From positions 1-64,000 of the forward strand of contig CACZBF010000006.1 of NCBI GenBank assembly GCA_902779355.1: 64,000 nt of DNA, read 5' to 3'. Every line of letters begins with the position of its first letter. Within the stretch, counting starts at the first letter, position 1. The notes under the pieces were generated by a model. That model searched no databases. It worked only from the letters and a program-made list of their open reading frames with translations, and was not told the origin of the DNA. Shown one piece after another: positions 34,326-44,112 of the stretch. The position numbers and the translations under genes were made by a program. This DNA is from an uncultured Lachnospiraceae bacterium. GTDB lineage: Bacteria; Bacillota; Clostridia; Lachnospirales; Lachnospiraceae.

Positions 34326-35210
34326 TTGCATCCAATCCATAATACACTGATTGTCCTAAACTATAATGATGCTGATACCATGATCCGTTTTCTTGAGCGG
34401 GCGCAATACTGCATTTCCATTGATCGGATTGTAGCAGTCGACAACTGTTCCAACGATGACTCCTTCGAAAAGCTGCAGAAGTACTCTTCGGATCGGATTC
34501 ATGTCATCCGTACAGAGCGTAACGGCGGCTACGCTTATGGCAACAACTTCGGTTGTCACTATGCGATGCAAACCTTTTCTCCGGAAGTCCTTTTTCTGGC
34601 AAATCCAGATACTGCGTTTCAAGACGATGTGATCAGACATATTCAGAGCCTCTTGATGGATCCAAGCGAAACAAGGATCGCCTTGGCAGCTCCTTTGGTA
34701 AATCAGGGCTATAATGCATGGAAACTTCCAAATTATCAAGGTGTATTACGCTCCATTTTCCTGTATCTGTTTCATCTTGAGAAAAAAAAGCTGAAGCAGA
34801 CCCTCTTGTATCAGGCGTCTTCTGCCTACTCGCGAGTCGGCGTGACAGAAGGTTCTTTTTTTGGAATTCGAAGCAGTGTTTTTCAGGAAATTGGAGGGTT
34901 GGATGAGCGCACTTTTCTCTACTATGAAGAAAACATCCTTGCTAAGAAACTTGATGATGCCGGATATCATGTTGCAATCCTTCCCGATATCCGTTATGAT
35001 CATTTTCATTCTATCTCTATCAAAAAACAGTATTGCACCAAGGCAAAAGCATTTCTTCAATTTCATCCTAGTATGCTTTTGTACTTAAGGGAGTATCTTC
35101 ACATTAACCCATTTCAAAGAGTACTATTTGAAATCTGTTATCTGCTGGGCTATTTGGAACGAATTTTCTATGATCTGGTGGGCGGCAGAAAAATAACAGA
35201 AACAATATAA
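34326..35210 (+). CDS. GT2-family glycosyltransferase (rhamnosyltransferase-like)
   Basis: Inverting GT-A enzyme of 294 residues: NTLIVLNYNDADT at the start, AVDNCSNDDSFEKL (nucleotide binding), FLANPDTAF (DxD-like, NPD), and VTEGSFFGIRSSVFQEIGGLDE followed by YYEENILAKKL. This is the pattern of the WbbL/rhamnosyltransferase branch. The start is a TTG with AGGTG six bases upstream; no ATG fits. It is one of only three cluster genes on the plus strand and is followed immediately by an FkbM methyltransferase. Confidence 0.82.
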   Translation: MHPIHNTLIVLNYNDADTMIRFLERAQYCISIDRIVAVDNCSNDDSFEKLQKYSSDRIHVIRTERNGGYAYGNNFGCHYAMQTFSPEVLFLANPDTAFQDDVIRHIQSLLMDPSETRIALAAPLVNQGYNAWKLPNYQGVLRSIFLYLFHLEKKKLKQTLLYQASSAYSRVGVTEGSFFGIRSSVFQEIGGLDERTFLYYEENILAKKLDDAGYHVAILPDIRYDHFHSISIKKQYCTKAKAFLQFHPSMLLYLREYLHINPFQRVLFEICYLLGYLERIFYDLVGGRKITETI

Positions 35211-35236
35211 TCATGTATTTCAAGGAAGGTAACAAA

Positions 35237-36322
35237 ATGGAAGTATTTGATATTAATTCGATCACCGGTTATCGAACAAGGGAAATGGTTATTTCTGATC
35301 TAAGAGCATCAGCCAATCCAGTAGTCATTCTTGGAACCGGAAGATTTGCCGTATCAATAGCCAAAACGATTATTGATAATGGTATTGGTCTGCTGGGATT
35401 TATAGATTTGGATGAATATTGGTTTGAAGGAAAAGTAAAGAAAATCAATGAAAAGAATTATACGTGTTATAAAACCTCTCAAATAGACGGATTCCCCAAC
35501 TTTAATCTGCTATTGGGTATCATAGACTATTCATTATTGTATAATTTGAAGAATCAGTTTAAGCAATGTGAGATAATCGATTATCTGGATGCGTATGATT
35601 CACACATTATGAGCGGCGATTTTATCAAAAAGAATCAAAATACTCTCGAAGAACTCTATATATCATTAAGTGATGATGAATCTAAAAACGTAATGCGAGA
35701 ATATATTTATTCCAGATATACAGGAGATGTTAGTAAACTAAGTGCTTTGGTGCATAAGTCAGACTATCTTTATGACTGGAAGCTGCTTGGGCTTAGCGAT
35801 GATGATATCATTGTAGATGGTGGGGCCTATATTGGCGATTCAGTTCTTGAAATAAAAGACTACCTTGATAGCATGCCACAGCAAATCTTCACATTTGAAC
35901 CAGACCATCAAAATTTAATTAGATTAATTGAAAATTTTACTCCTGAAGAGTTGCAACATATAATTCCGATATCAGCCGGCTTATATAGCCATGATACCAC
36001 ACTGAAATTCTCAGATTCTGGTACTCTTGGATCATGTATATCTGAAAAAGGGGAAAAACACATTAAGGTTTATGCATTAGACGAGCATGCCGCGTTCAAG
36101 AAAGCGTCTGTGATAAAAATGGATATTGAGGGAAGTGAACTAAATGCATTAATTGGTGCTGAAAACCTGATTCGTACAAATAGGCCGAGAATGGCCATCT
36201 GTATCTATCACAACAATAAAGATATCATAGATATATCCCAATTCCTTAAAAAGTTTGATTATAAACTATATCTCCGTCAGCATAGTTGTTCGAATGAAGA
36301 GACTGTTCTCTACGCAATATAG
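35237..36322 (+). CDS. FkbM-family methyltransferase with N-terminal PglD-like Rossmann domain
   Basis: Protein of 361 residues from the ATG at 35237 (GGAAGG eight bases upstream; the ATG at 35213 has no ribosome binding site). The N-terminal part has VVILGTGRFAVSIAK, a Rossmann-like loop, then LGFIDLDEYWF. The C-terminal part is the FkbM SAM domain (DDIIVDGGAYIGDSVLE, FTFEPDHQN, VIKMDIEGSELNALIGAENLI). It should O-methylate a sugar. The same domain order (small Rossmann plus methyltransferase) recurs in the TylF-like protein at 61980-62837. More A+T-rich than its neighbours. Confidence 0.83.
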   Translation: MEVFDINSITGYRTREMVISDLRASANPVVILGTGRFAVSIAKTIIDNGIGLLGFIDLDEYWFEGKVKKINEKNYTCYKTSQIDGFPNFNLLLGIIDYSLLYNLKNQFKQCEIIDYLDAYDSHIMSGDFIKKNQNTLEELYISLSDDESKNVMREYIYSRYTGDVSKLSALVHKSDYLYDWKLLGLSDDDIIVDGGAYIGDSVLEIKDYLDSMPQQIFTFEPDHQNLIRLIENFTPEELQHIIPISAGLYSHDTTLKFSDSGTLGSCISEKGEKHIKVYALDEHAAFKKASVIKMDIEGSELNALIGAENLIRTNRPRMAICIYHNNKDIIDISQFLKKFDYKLYLRQHSCSNEETVLYAI

Positions 36323-36324
36323 AT

Positions 36325-36723
36325 TTATGGTCTCATCTCCACAAGTTCAAACAACCCCATCTCAGAACTATAAAGAAACGCAACCTTTTGATTATGAATC
36401 GCGCATGCCTCTTTTGGTTCCTCTACTACAAGGCATCCCTTATTCACAAGTTCATTAATTGTATCCTCTAAGGAAGCACATTCAAAACACAGATGGTAAG
36501 GAATGTTTTTTAATCGCTTTAAAGCTTCTCCGACCGTTATACAGCCCTCACGCGGGCAAACCAGCTCCAACAAAGTCGCTCCCACCCTGACAAAGGCGAT
36601 GTCAATCATACGATCCGGGTCAAAAACAGGGAGCTCTGTCTCCAAAACACCTCCCATCTCTCGAAATGATTGGATTGCTTTATCCATATCAGACACAAGA
36701 TATCCTATATGATGAATTTTCAT
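36325..36723 (-). CDS. VOC (glyoxalase/methylmalonyl-CoA epimerase-like) protein
   Basis: Protein of 132 residues with the vicinal-oxygen-chelate fold: MKIHHIGYLVSDMDKAIQSF at the start (metal His), ELVCPREG, YHLCFECASLEDTI (second His) and GLFELVEM at the end (metal Glu). It resembles methylmalonyl-CoA epimerases. As the last gene of the FdtA-FkbH-ACP-GNAT module (ATGA overlap with the GNAT gene) it probably acts on the ACP-bound acyl group or its sugar product. Confidence 0.78.
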   Translation of the reverse strand: MKIHHIGYLVSDMDKAIQSFREMGGVLETELPVFDPDRMIDIAFVRVGATLLELVCPREGCITVGEALKRLKNIPYHLCFECASLEDTINELVNKGCLVVEEPKEACAIHNQKVAFLYSSEMGLFELVEMRP

Positions 36724-37334
36724 CGCTCACTCCAATAATCAATAACACTGGAAAACTTACTTCTGTTAAGACGATAATCCTTAGCGGAAAGAAATCTTAT
36801 AAGATAACTCGTGCCTCTAATCAGCGTATTCTCCCCCTGATCAAAGCCGAGTTGATTATCCATGTTATTCATCCCCTTGTTATCTGCCCGATTTTCATTC
36901 TTTACTCTACCTATATCGAGCGTGTCAAACGCCGCATCTAAAGCCAGCATTTTGGATTCTATGGCATACGGTGCTTCACCTGATACATCTTCATCAACTA
37001 CGTAGCTACCTTCTTCACATTGCATACCATCCATATCAATATCATATATACGAATCGTTCCGATAAATCGTTCCTTTTTGTCTAATATACACCAATAAAT
37101 ATCGTCCGTTTTCTTTTCATACTTTTCAATCCACCGCAACTGATCTTCCAGGCTAACAATTCCCGGCTGATTTAAGCAATAAAGATTTCTTGGCTTATTT
37201 CGCAAAGTTACTATTTCCACTGCATATTTGGCACTGACAGGACGTAATATGACAAATCTTCCAATGATATCCTGATTTCTTAATGTGATGACGGCTTCTT
37301 TTCTTTCAATCCTGTCCACAGTCTTACTCTCCAC
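36720..37334 (-). CDS. GNAT-family acyltransferase
   Basis: Protein of 204 residues with the GNAT pattern: VILRPVSAKYAVEIVTLRN, the CILDKKERFIGTIRIYDID strand, a LALDAAFDTLDIGRV helix and the terminal N..M...LGF motif (NNMDNQLGF). It starts 11 nt inside the ACP gene and ends overlapping the VOC gene. It probably transfers the small acyl group carried by the ACP, or an acetyl group, to an amino sugar made with the FdtA protein. Confidence 0.72.
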   Translation of the reverse strand: MESKTVDRIERKEAVITLRNQDIIGRFVILRPVSAKYAVEIVTLRNKPRNLYCLNQPGIVSLEDQLRWIEKYEKKTDDIYWCILDKKERFIGTIRIYDIDMDGMQCEEGSYVVDEDVSGEAPYAIESKMLALDAAFDTLDIGRVKNENRADNKGMNNMDNQLGFDQGENTLIRGTSYLIRFLSAKDYRLNRSKFSSVIDYWSER

Positions 37335-37560
37335 TATTGCTCGTAATAGCGTCTATCATGTCTCCCACATTTGACATTTTTTTCATTTGGGCTGTAGTAA
37401 ATTTGATATGAAACCTTTTCTCAACCCGAATGATTAACTGTAAATGCGTCAGGGAATCCCACGCTACGATATCATTCATCGTTGTCTCTCTTGAAAGGAT
37501 AATCTTATCATCCCCAAATACTTCTCGAAATATCACCTGTAATTCATCTAATGTATTCAT
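37324..37560 (-). CDS. acyl carrier protein of the FkbH module
   Basis: Protein of 78 residues with the carrier-protein fold and the phosphopantetheine attachment site WDSLTHL (Ser36). Its ATG overlaps the FkbH stop (ATGA). In FkbH systems, a 1,3-bisphosphoglycerate-derived glyceryl unit is loaded onto a dedicated ACP of this size. Confidence 0.88.
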   Translation of the reverse strand: MNTLDELQVIFREVFGDDKIILSRETTMNDIVAWDSLTHLQLIIRVEKRFHIKFTTAQMKKMSNVGDMIDAITSNSGE

Positions 37561-39386
37561 TTTTCTTCCTCCATGAAATATAATGCCTCAAACGAATCCA
37601 TTTTGTTTTTATCCATGACGTACTTTCGCTTTTCATTATCATCAGAAATCAAAGCAAAGCCAAACCGATCATACAATTCTTTTACCATAGAATTCTTCGG
37701 ACTGGCAATATATTCAGCCGTGATCTCTGCAGTTCCTTTTTCTCTGGCCATCTCTACAATCTTTTTCATAGTGTAATCTTCTACGGTCTTTTTAAGCACA
37801 CGGCAACTCATAACCCAATTTTCTATCATACAAGTTGACCCGATATATCGCAACACGATACAGGCTATAATCCCATAATTACTAAACTGATCCCTCAAAG
37901 ATACCGTGTATAATCCGCAAGTCGCATCTTTCATCATCTGCTCTATTTGCGCCGGAGTGTACCTGTTTGTCCTCAAATTAAACTGATTCGATTTGTTTGT
38001 CAGTTGTGCAAAACGATCTGTCGTTTTCTCCTCCAAAGACTGAAATGTTGCTTTCATACATAGTTTCAGCAAAAAATCATGATAATCCAGACTTGATTTC
38101 AAAATACTGTTTCGCTCCTGCTCTTCTGCATAAGTCTGTCCCCTTTCTATATCTTCTTTTGTAAGTTGATTCCAGTCAAATGCAAACGCCTGATCCAGAG
38201 TACGGACATATAATGCCGGATCTTCCGGAACATCTATCACTTTTACTTCCGGCATATAGTCTTGAACAAGCATTCTTTCCGTCGGATTATCGTCAAAGAA
38301 AACCATGCTTTCGGTTCCAATATTCAGCATCTGACCTATCGCCTTCAAATTAGACACTTTATCGTTCCAATTTGCAACAAAGGCAGAAACATCCGAAAGT
38401 CCCAGTATCATATAGGGATTCTTTTGAAACGCTTCTTTCGCATTCTTTTCGTCATTTTTACTGCAAACAGCCAAAATAACACCTCTGTTTTTTAGTTCTT
38501 TCAGATATCTTTGAAAAGCAAGATAAGCTTCACCCTCCGGATCATTCGGGTCAAGTTGAATTCCATCATACCCTAAATCTCCTACTGCACCTCCCCAGAT
38601 CGTGTTATCCAAATCTATCACCAGGCATTTTTTGATCGCCCCGGTATATGCCTTGATCTGTCGAACAATCCTGTCGCAATAGAGCCCGATGTACTCTAAA
38701 GAAAACGCCATCTTACTGCAATAAAAAGCACTTTCATCAAACCATTGCCTTTTCCCGACGTATTCCGAGAGACGCTCTATATCTATCACTGTGACATAGG
38801 GCGGATGCCGTTTTACCAGTTCCACATTTACCTGATCAAAAAAGAGTGTCTGAGAAAATCCATTATTTACTCCCAGATTACCTAGTGGTTCCTCAAACGG
38901 CTTAACAAAATTAGAGACGAATATTTGGCAATTCGGAAGTCTATCGTGTATCACACGAACCATCCTACTATATTCGTCTACTGCATTCTCTACGTTTTTT
39001 TTCTGATCCTCCGGTGTAGAAAAAACTGCCGGCTTATATTTTAAAATATCACGATAATCCGGGAGAAGAACGATATACTCCGGATGAAATGCATACATTT
39101 CGGATTCCTCATCCAAGATGTCCACCTGCATCCCATTGTATTCTCCCTCATATATTTCTGCATACAATCCGTATTTCGTTAAAAGTGCTCTGCTCACAGA
39201 AACAATCAATTGGATACTTGTACTTCCAATAAATGCAACTCGAATCTTTCTCATCCCATCCGACTTAATCGAATCCCATTTTCTTCCAAGATTAAGCAGT
39301 GTAGAATAATCCTCAAGTTTTGTATTTTGGATAAGATACCTGTACTCTTCAAAGTCCATGTGCTTTTCCCTTTTATCATGTGTCAT
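37557..39386 (-). CDS. FkbH-like HAD-IIIC / GNAT protein (glyceryl-ACP-forming type)
   Basis: Protein of 609 residues. The N-terminal 240 residues form the FkbH-specific region (VAFIGSTSIQ). The HAD phosphatase core follows with VIDLDNTIWGG (Asp258, Asp260), the CSKND motif (Lys310) and FFDDNPTE (365-368). The C-terminal part is a GNAT-like domain (FAQLTNKSNQFNLRTNR, MSCRVLKKTVED). FkbH enzymes dephosphorylate a bisphosphoglycerate-derived intermediate and load the acyl unit onto an ACP; the ACP gene is next. A start at the ATG at 39359 with AGGG upstream is an alternative to 39386, which overlaps the FdtA stop. Confidence 0.87.
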   Translation of the reverse strand: MTHDKREKHMDFEEYRYLIQNTKLEDYSTLLNLGRKWDSIKSDGMRKIRVAFIGSTSIQLIVSVSRALLTKYGLYAEIYEGEYNGMQVDILDEESEMYAFHPEYIVLLPDYRDILKYKPAVFSTPEDQKKNVENAVDEYSRMVRVIHDRLPNCQIFVSNFVKPFEEPLGNLGVNNGFSQTLFFDQVNVELVKRHPPYVTVIDIERLSEYVGKRQWFDESAFYCSKMAFSLEYIGLYCDRIVRQIKAYTGAIKKCLVIDLDNTIWGGAVGDLGYDGIQLDPNDPEGEAYLAFQRYLKELKNRGVILAVCSKNDEKNAKEAFQKNPYMILGLSDVSAFVANWNDKVSNLKAIGQMLNIGTESMVFFDDNPTERMLVQDYMPEVKVIDVPEDPALYVRTLDQAFAFDWNQLTKEDIERGQTYAEEQERNSILKSSLDYHDFLLKLCMKATFQSLEEKTTDRFAQLTNKSNQFNLRTNRYTPAQIEQMMKDATCGLYTVSLRDQFSNYGIIACIVLRYIGSTCMIENWVMSCRVLKKTVEDYTMKKIVEMAREKGTAEITAEYIASPKNSMVKELYDRFGFALISDDNEKRKYVMDKNKMDSFEALYFMEEEK

Positions 39387-39808
39387 ATGAGGGTAACTCG
39401 ATCAGGAGCTTCTTCCTTCACTATCTGTATAAACTCATGATAGTCTCGAATATAATCACCTTCGTCATATAGGTCAGATGCCAACACCATAAGCACTGCA
39501 TCCTCTGAAAAATCAAACATTTCGCGCCAAATATTGTTAGCAATATACACGCCTTCATACGGTTTTTCCAAAGGAACTATCTTCTTTTCATAGCCGTTAT
39601 CCAAGCGGATCTTGCAACTGCCATGAATGCAGATCAAAATCTGCTCCAGAGATTTATGCGCATGATGTCCGCGCACCACATCTGCCCGTGTATCATACAT
39701 ATAGTAAACACGCTTAATCCGAAACGGAATATCTTTATATTCCTCCAACGCCACCAACTGACCGCGGTCGTCTCCATGGGGTTGGAACATATATTTCACT
39801 ACTTGCAT
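39383..39808 (-). CDS. FdtA/QdtA-like dTDP-4-keto-6-deoxyglucose ketoisomerase (cupin)
   Basis: Cupin of 141 residues. The sequence DDRGQLVALEE, the VVRGHHAHKSLEQ metal-free active-site block with the two conserved His, and VYIANNIWREMFDFSEDAVL match sugar 3,4-ketoisomerases of the FdtA/WxcM family. These make the 3-keto sugar that an aminotransferase turns into a 3-amino-3,6-dideoxy sugar. No dTDP-glucose synthase or dehydratase is in the window, so the substrate must come from elsewhere or differ. Confidence 0.85.
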   Translation of the reverse strand: MQVVKYMFQPHGDDRGQLVALEEYKDIPFRIKRVYYMYDTRADVVRGHHAHKSLEQILICIHGSCKIRLDNGYEKKIVPLEKPYEGVYIANNIWREMFDFSEDAVLMVLASDLYDEGDYIRDYHEFIQIVKEEAPDRVTLI

Positions 39809-39857
39809 AGCCTGTCTCCATCAGTCAATACAAAATCGCTAGGACAATCTATAAACA

Positions 39858-41090
39858 CTATATCACAGAAGAAAACGCTTCTGTAAAGTTTCTCACAAAT
39901 GACTCTCGACCATATCGTGCAACCATCTTCGACCGAATCGTTACAGGATCAAATTTTAATTTACCCTCTAAGAACAGCCTTAACCCATCTGCCATACCAT
40001 CTACATCCATGACATGATAGAGTCGTCCCATGTCCTCCTCCAGGTAATCCTCAACTCCACCACACCGTGTAGCAAAAACCGGCAGTCCACAACATGCTGC
40101 TTCCATTGCTACCAAAGGTTGCCCTTCCTGTATGGATGTCATAACAAACACGTCGGCCTGATGGTATACATTCTCAATTTCTTCCCGTTTGACCTCCGGC
40201 AATAGATTAAGTCGGTCTGAAAACTTCTTTGTTCGCAAATATCTTTCAAATTGCTCTCTATCTCCTGCATATCCCTTATTTGCAGCATATCCAGCCACTA
40301 GAATGCGAAACGGCACCTCTGTAATCTCACACAAAGTCTCCATTACTCTGCAAAAATGCTCATAATTCTTATAAAAGGAATTCGCTCCCATAATCAGAAT
40401 CCTTTTGTCTTCCGACGCCTTTTTTTCACAAAGGGTAAATTTGTTTTCATCCACAAAATTGCCAATATAAAAGGTTTTTGGCATATGAATGTTCTGCATC
40501 ATGATCTGACGTGCCTTATCATAACTGATCAATAAAAGCAGATCTGCTTTCTCTATCGCCTCAAAGTTCTGGTTATTAATCAATAGTCCTAAAGGCGGTA
40601 CCGGAGAATGCTCCGATATCACATAGGGTTTTCCGGTAATATCAGACAGAAGCTGAAGTATACCGGCCTCGTATTGTGCATCTACACAATACAACGCATC
40701 AAACGAAAAGATCGCTTCTTTAGATAGCACTCTTAAAAGATTTTTCTTTACCTTACTTCTTTTTGCACCCGACACATACTTTCCCAAACCAGGTCGTTTC
40801 TTCTTGCCGGAAATCTTATGAAATAAATCCGTCAGTTGATTCAAAACATCATACCCTATCGACAGTTTCACATCCAGCACATATTCAACGGTATTTCGTT
40901 CCCGGTTCACTTCCAACAACTCATTATTCCATGAGGAAAAAAAAGCTCTGTGCTCCCTATAATGCAAAACAATAAAATCAAAATGCTCTGCAACCGCAAA
41001 TGCTTGCTCCTTAAAGCACACCCCATAATAAGGATTATCCTTCGCCGGATACCAGTTTGTAACCAGACAAATCGTCTTTTTATGTTCCAC
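39858..41090 (-). CDS. GT4-family glycosyltransferase
   Basis: GT-B transferase of 410 residues. The N-terminal domain opens with TICLVTNWYPAKDNPYYG. The donor domain shows RILIMGANSFYKNYEHF, ILVAGYAANKGY, LNLLPEVKREEIENVY and ADVFVMTSIQEGQPLVAMEAACCG with the E-x7-E pair (QPLVAMEA). It overlaps the next upstream GT2 gene by 11 nt. Acceptor and donor are unknown. Confidence 0.87.
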   Translation of the reverse strand: MEHKKTICLVTNWYPAKDNPYYGVCFKEQAFAVAEHFDFIVLHYREHRAFFSSWNNELLEVNRERNTVEYVLDVKLSIGYDVLNQLTDLFHKISGKKKRPGLGKYVSGAKRSKVKKNLLRVLSKEAIFSFDALYCVDAQYEAGILQLLSDITGKPYVISEHSPVPPLGLLINNQNFEAIEKADLLLLISYDKARQIMMQNIHMPKTFYIGNFVDENKFTLCEKKASEDKRILIMGANSFYKNYEHFCRVMETLCEITEVPFRILVAGYAANKGYAGDREQFERYLRTKKFSDRLNLLPEVKREEIENVYHQADVFVMTSIQEGQPLVAMEAACCGLPVFATRCGGVEDYLEEDMGRLYHVMDVDGMADGLRLFLEGKLKFDPVTIRSKMVARYGRESFVRNFTEAFSSVI

Positions 41091-42114
41091 GCATAGCCCT
41101 CACTAATAATGTCATTTCAAATGCTTTCCACTGGTTTTTACGCAAAAGCCAAATATATATTACAAGCGACCGTGGTAACTTTAAATCTACCATACGTTCC
41201 AGATGGGAAAACAGTTCCGTTCCTTCCGCAAGTTTCCGCATCTCCATGACTTTTCCATGTACATCTAGCGGCTTTACTCCTGCCATCCAATAATTGATTG
41301 CCAAATACATCAAATATGCCCGATAGTACTCCAACTGTTTCCTTTCAATTTCATCTTCTGATGCCTGATAATACGGGAACAGATGCGCATATAATGCTGA
41401 AGATCCGACGAAAAGAGATGCATCTGCTCTCGTCGTCATGGAGCTCGGTACCATACGATAATAATATCCGCAAATAGAGGACTCAACAACTACTTTATTG
41501 CAGCTTAACAAATATGGGTACGTGATCGCCGCATCTTCGCCCATTTGGATCATATTCGGCACAGCGGGAAGAATCTTCTCCAAAAGATCTCTCCGATAGA
41601 TTTTCAAGCATGTCGATGGGAAAATACCCGGTTCGTAGAAAACCTCACCTGAGCAATTCATATTTTGATAGAGTGCATTTAACCGATCCCCGGTATATAC
41701 ACCATCCGAAATTGGTTGAATAATCCGCTCCTCTTTTCCATCCTCATAGATTTTCGTAATACTGACTGCAACCAGATCAGGTTCTTCTTTCTCTACGATA
41801 TGCATCATACGCTCATAGTAATCTGGTTGCAAATAATCATCTCCATCTACAAACGCAACATAATCTCCGGTTGCTTTCTCAAGTCCGCTTTTTCTTGCTG
41901 CCACAAGACCTTCATTCTCTTTATGAATGACTACGATCCGATCATCAAGCCTCGCATATTGGTCGCAAATCTTCGGTTCTCTACCATTTGCACCATCGTC
42001 TACCAAAATGACTTCCAAATTACGATATGTCTGAGCAAGAATGCTTTGTATACATTCCTCTATATAATTCTCTACTGCAAAAATCGGTACGATTACACTA
42101 AGCGTTTTTCTCAT
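41080..42114 (-). CDS. GT2-family glycosyltransferase
   Basis: Inverting GT-A enzyme of 344 residues: SVIVPIFAVENYIEECIQSIL, VILVDDGANG, NEGLVAARKSGLEKATGDYVAFVDGDDYLQPDYYE with the FVDGDD metal site. The C-terminal half is helical without membrane helices. Probably adds one residue of the repeat unit. Confidence 0.88.
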   Translation of the reverse strand: MRKTLSVIVPIFAVENYIEECIQSILAQTYRNLEVILVDDGANGREPKICDQYARLDDRIVVIHKENEGLVAARKSGLEKATGDYVAFVDGDDYLQPDYYERMMHIVEKEEPDLVAVSITKIYEDGKEERIIQPISDGVYTGDRLNALYQNMNCSGEVFYEPGIFPSTCLKIYRRDLLEKILPAVPNMIQMGEDAAITYPYLLSCNKVVVESSICGYYYRMVPSSMTTRADASLFVGSSALYAHLFPYYQASEDEIERKQLEYYRAYLMYLAINYWMAGVKPLDVHGKVMEMRKLAEGTELFSHLERMVDLKLPRSLVIYIWLLRKNQWKAFEMTLLVRAMRGT

Positions 42115-42171
42115 AACAAAAAAGAATAATATTCTATCAATTGTACACCGTTTTCAGCGATTACTCCTTTA

Positions 42172-43998
42172 TTACGCAGGATTATTTTTTTCGCTTCCAA
42201 CTTCGCTCTCCAGCACTTCATTCTTATCACGCTCTATCGCTTTTCCGTCCCTGATCTCATATACTTTATCACAATTTCTAATTGTCGACAGCCTATGCGC
42301 AATAATGATCAGTGTTTTCTGTCCAAGCAAAGCATCTATTGACTCCATAACCGCGGTTTCAGTTTCCGTGTCCAGTGCAGACGTAGCCTCATCCAACACA
42401 AGAATTTGCGGATCATCGTAGAGAGCTCTGGCAATCGCAATGCGCTGTCGCTGACCTCCTGAAAATTTCAAACCACGCTCCCCTACCACAGTATCTATTC
42501 CATGAGGTAAACCTCTCACAAACTCGTCCATCTGTGCTTGTTTCAATGCTCTCCACACCTTTTCTTCATCAACCTTTTCGTCCGAAATCCCAAAAGCTAC
42601 GTTTGCCCGGATTGTATCATCCGTTAAAAACACGGCCTGCGGCACATATCCTATAATCCTGCACCATGTATGCGGAATTGTTACAATATCTATATCATCC
42701 ATATAGATACGTCCTTTTTGCGGTCTAAACAAGCCCAGCAAAACATCGCCAAGGGTTGTTTTCCCTGCCCCTGAGGAACCGATCAGTGCGATCGCTTCCC
42801 CCTTTTTTATAGTAAGATTCAAGTCCTCTAATACTGACTGCGTAGCATTTTGATACTTCCAGCTAATACTTCTGATTTCTACAGTCTGCTTAAACTCTAA
42901 CGCGGATATACACTCTATCTCCTTATCCTTTTCTAGTACAATGCTTCTTTGTTTCTCTTCAAATTCCTTTGCCTCTTTGATATTCCTATAGCATTTTTCA
43001 AGACGTGGTCGATTAAAAACCACTCCATTTATGCTTGATGACATTTTTGAAATCGCAGGAAGCATACGAAATGCTCCTAAAGCAAATGCTCCCAATACAG
43101 GTACAAATGAGGCCGGATCTGCCCCCATCAGTATACGAATGCCCGCCATACCGATAAATCCACTGATACAAACGCCCTCAAGAATTCGATCCGGACATGC
43201 TGTCAAAAACGTATTTAATACAGTAATCTTTTCTACTTTTCTTGCAGCCACAGAATACTTATCCACAAAACTATCCCTTCGATCCATGACGCTTATCTCT
43301 TTGATTCCAAAAATCGCTTGATAGCTTGCCCTTGACTGCTCTTCCGATGCAGTTCGCATATCTTTACCTGCCTGCTTCAGCTTTTTTCGGAACGTAAGAA
43401 CGATCAAAAAGAAACACGCCATTGCTAAAAACAACGCCCCGATTGCTACCCTCACATCCGTGTATAACAGATAAGCGCCTATCAAAAGCACCGTTAACAG
43501 ATTTGAAAAAAAGACGAAAAAATTCAGCAATATACCATATGTTGCAGCCGTATCACCGTGAACACGCTGCATAACCTCCGCACTGTTGGTATTCACAAAA
43601 AACTCATATGGACGCTTCATAATAGATTGTAGCATCGTCGTTGATAGCTCACGTTGAAAACCTGCTGCATATTTGTTCTGCACATATACACATAAAAGAG
43701 ATATTGCGTTCTTCACTATGTAAATTATTATAATACCAATACACATAAATATCAGTATACTCTTTGTTGAAATATCAGGTATCAGTCTATAAATCCATTG
43801 CAAATACCATTTATTATACATAGTTCCTTCATCCATCATCAATTGTAAAAATGGATAAATAACCGATAGTCCCAATAATTCCAAAGCAGAACTAACTATT
43901 AAGCACAAAAGAACACCTACCGCGTTTCTTTTTTGTCTATCAGTAAGAATATAATTTAACTGTTTGATTACACGTAATAAGCTTTTTACATCTTTCAT
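42172..43998 (-). CDS. ABC transporter with fused permease and ATPase (lipid-linked glycan flippase type)
   Basis: Half transporter of 608 residues. Six membrane helices lie in about residues 20-330. The ATPase has Walker A GSSGAGKTTLGDVL, the signature LKFSGGQRQRIAIARAL, Walker B LVLDEATSALD and the switch His in IIAHRLSTI. It belongs to the MsbA/PglK type and in this setting probably flips a lipid-linked oligosaccharide across the membrane. No Wzx is seen in the window, which supports that role. Surrounded on both sides by GT2 genes. Confidence 0.87.
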   Translation of the reverse strand: MKDVKSLLRVIKQLNYILTDRQKRNAVGVLLCLIVSSALELLGLSVIYPFLQLMMDEGTMYNKWYLQWIYRLIPDISTKSILIFMCIGIIIIYIVKNAISLLCVYVQNKYAAGFQRELSTTMLQSIMKRPYEFFVNTNSAEVMQRVHGDTAATYGILLNFFVFFSNLLTVLLIGAYLLYTDVRVAIGALFLAMACFFLIVLTFRKKLKQAGKDMRTASEEQSRASYQAIFGIKEISVMDRRDSFVDKYSVAARKVEKITVLNTFLTACPDRILEGVCISGFIGMAGIRILMGADPASFVPVLGAFALGAFRMLPAISKMSSSINGVVFNRPRLEKCYRNIKEAKEFEEKQRSIVLEKDKEIECISALEFKQTVEIRSISWKYQNATQSVLEDLNLTIKKGEAIALIGSSGAGKTTLGDVLLGLFRPQKGRIYMDDIDIVTIPHTWCRIIGYVPQAVFLTDDTIRANVAFGISDEKVDEEKVWRALKQAQMDEFVRGLPHGIDTVVGERGLKFSGGQRQRIAIARALYDDPQILVLDEATSALDTETETAVMESIDALLGQKTLIIIAHRLSTIRNCDKVYEIRDGKAIERDKNEVLESEVGSEKNNPA

Positions 43999-44112
43999 AT
44001 CTTTATAAATGCGTGATGCATTAATCTCCTCGCAAGTGAATTATTTATCTCCAAACAAAATCGCTGAGATGCCATTATTTCCTAATCATACACCTTTGTC
44101 CAGATACAATCC

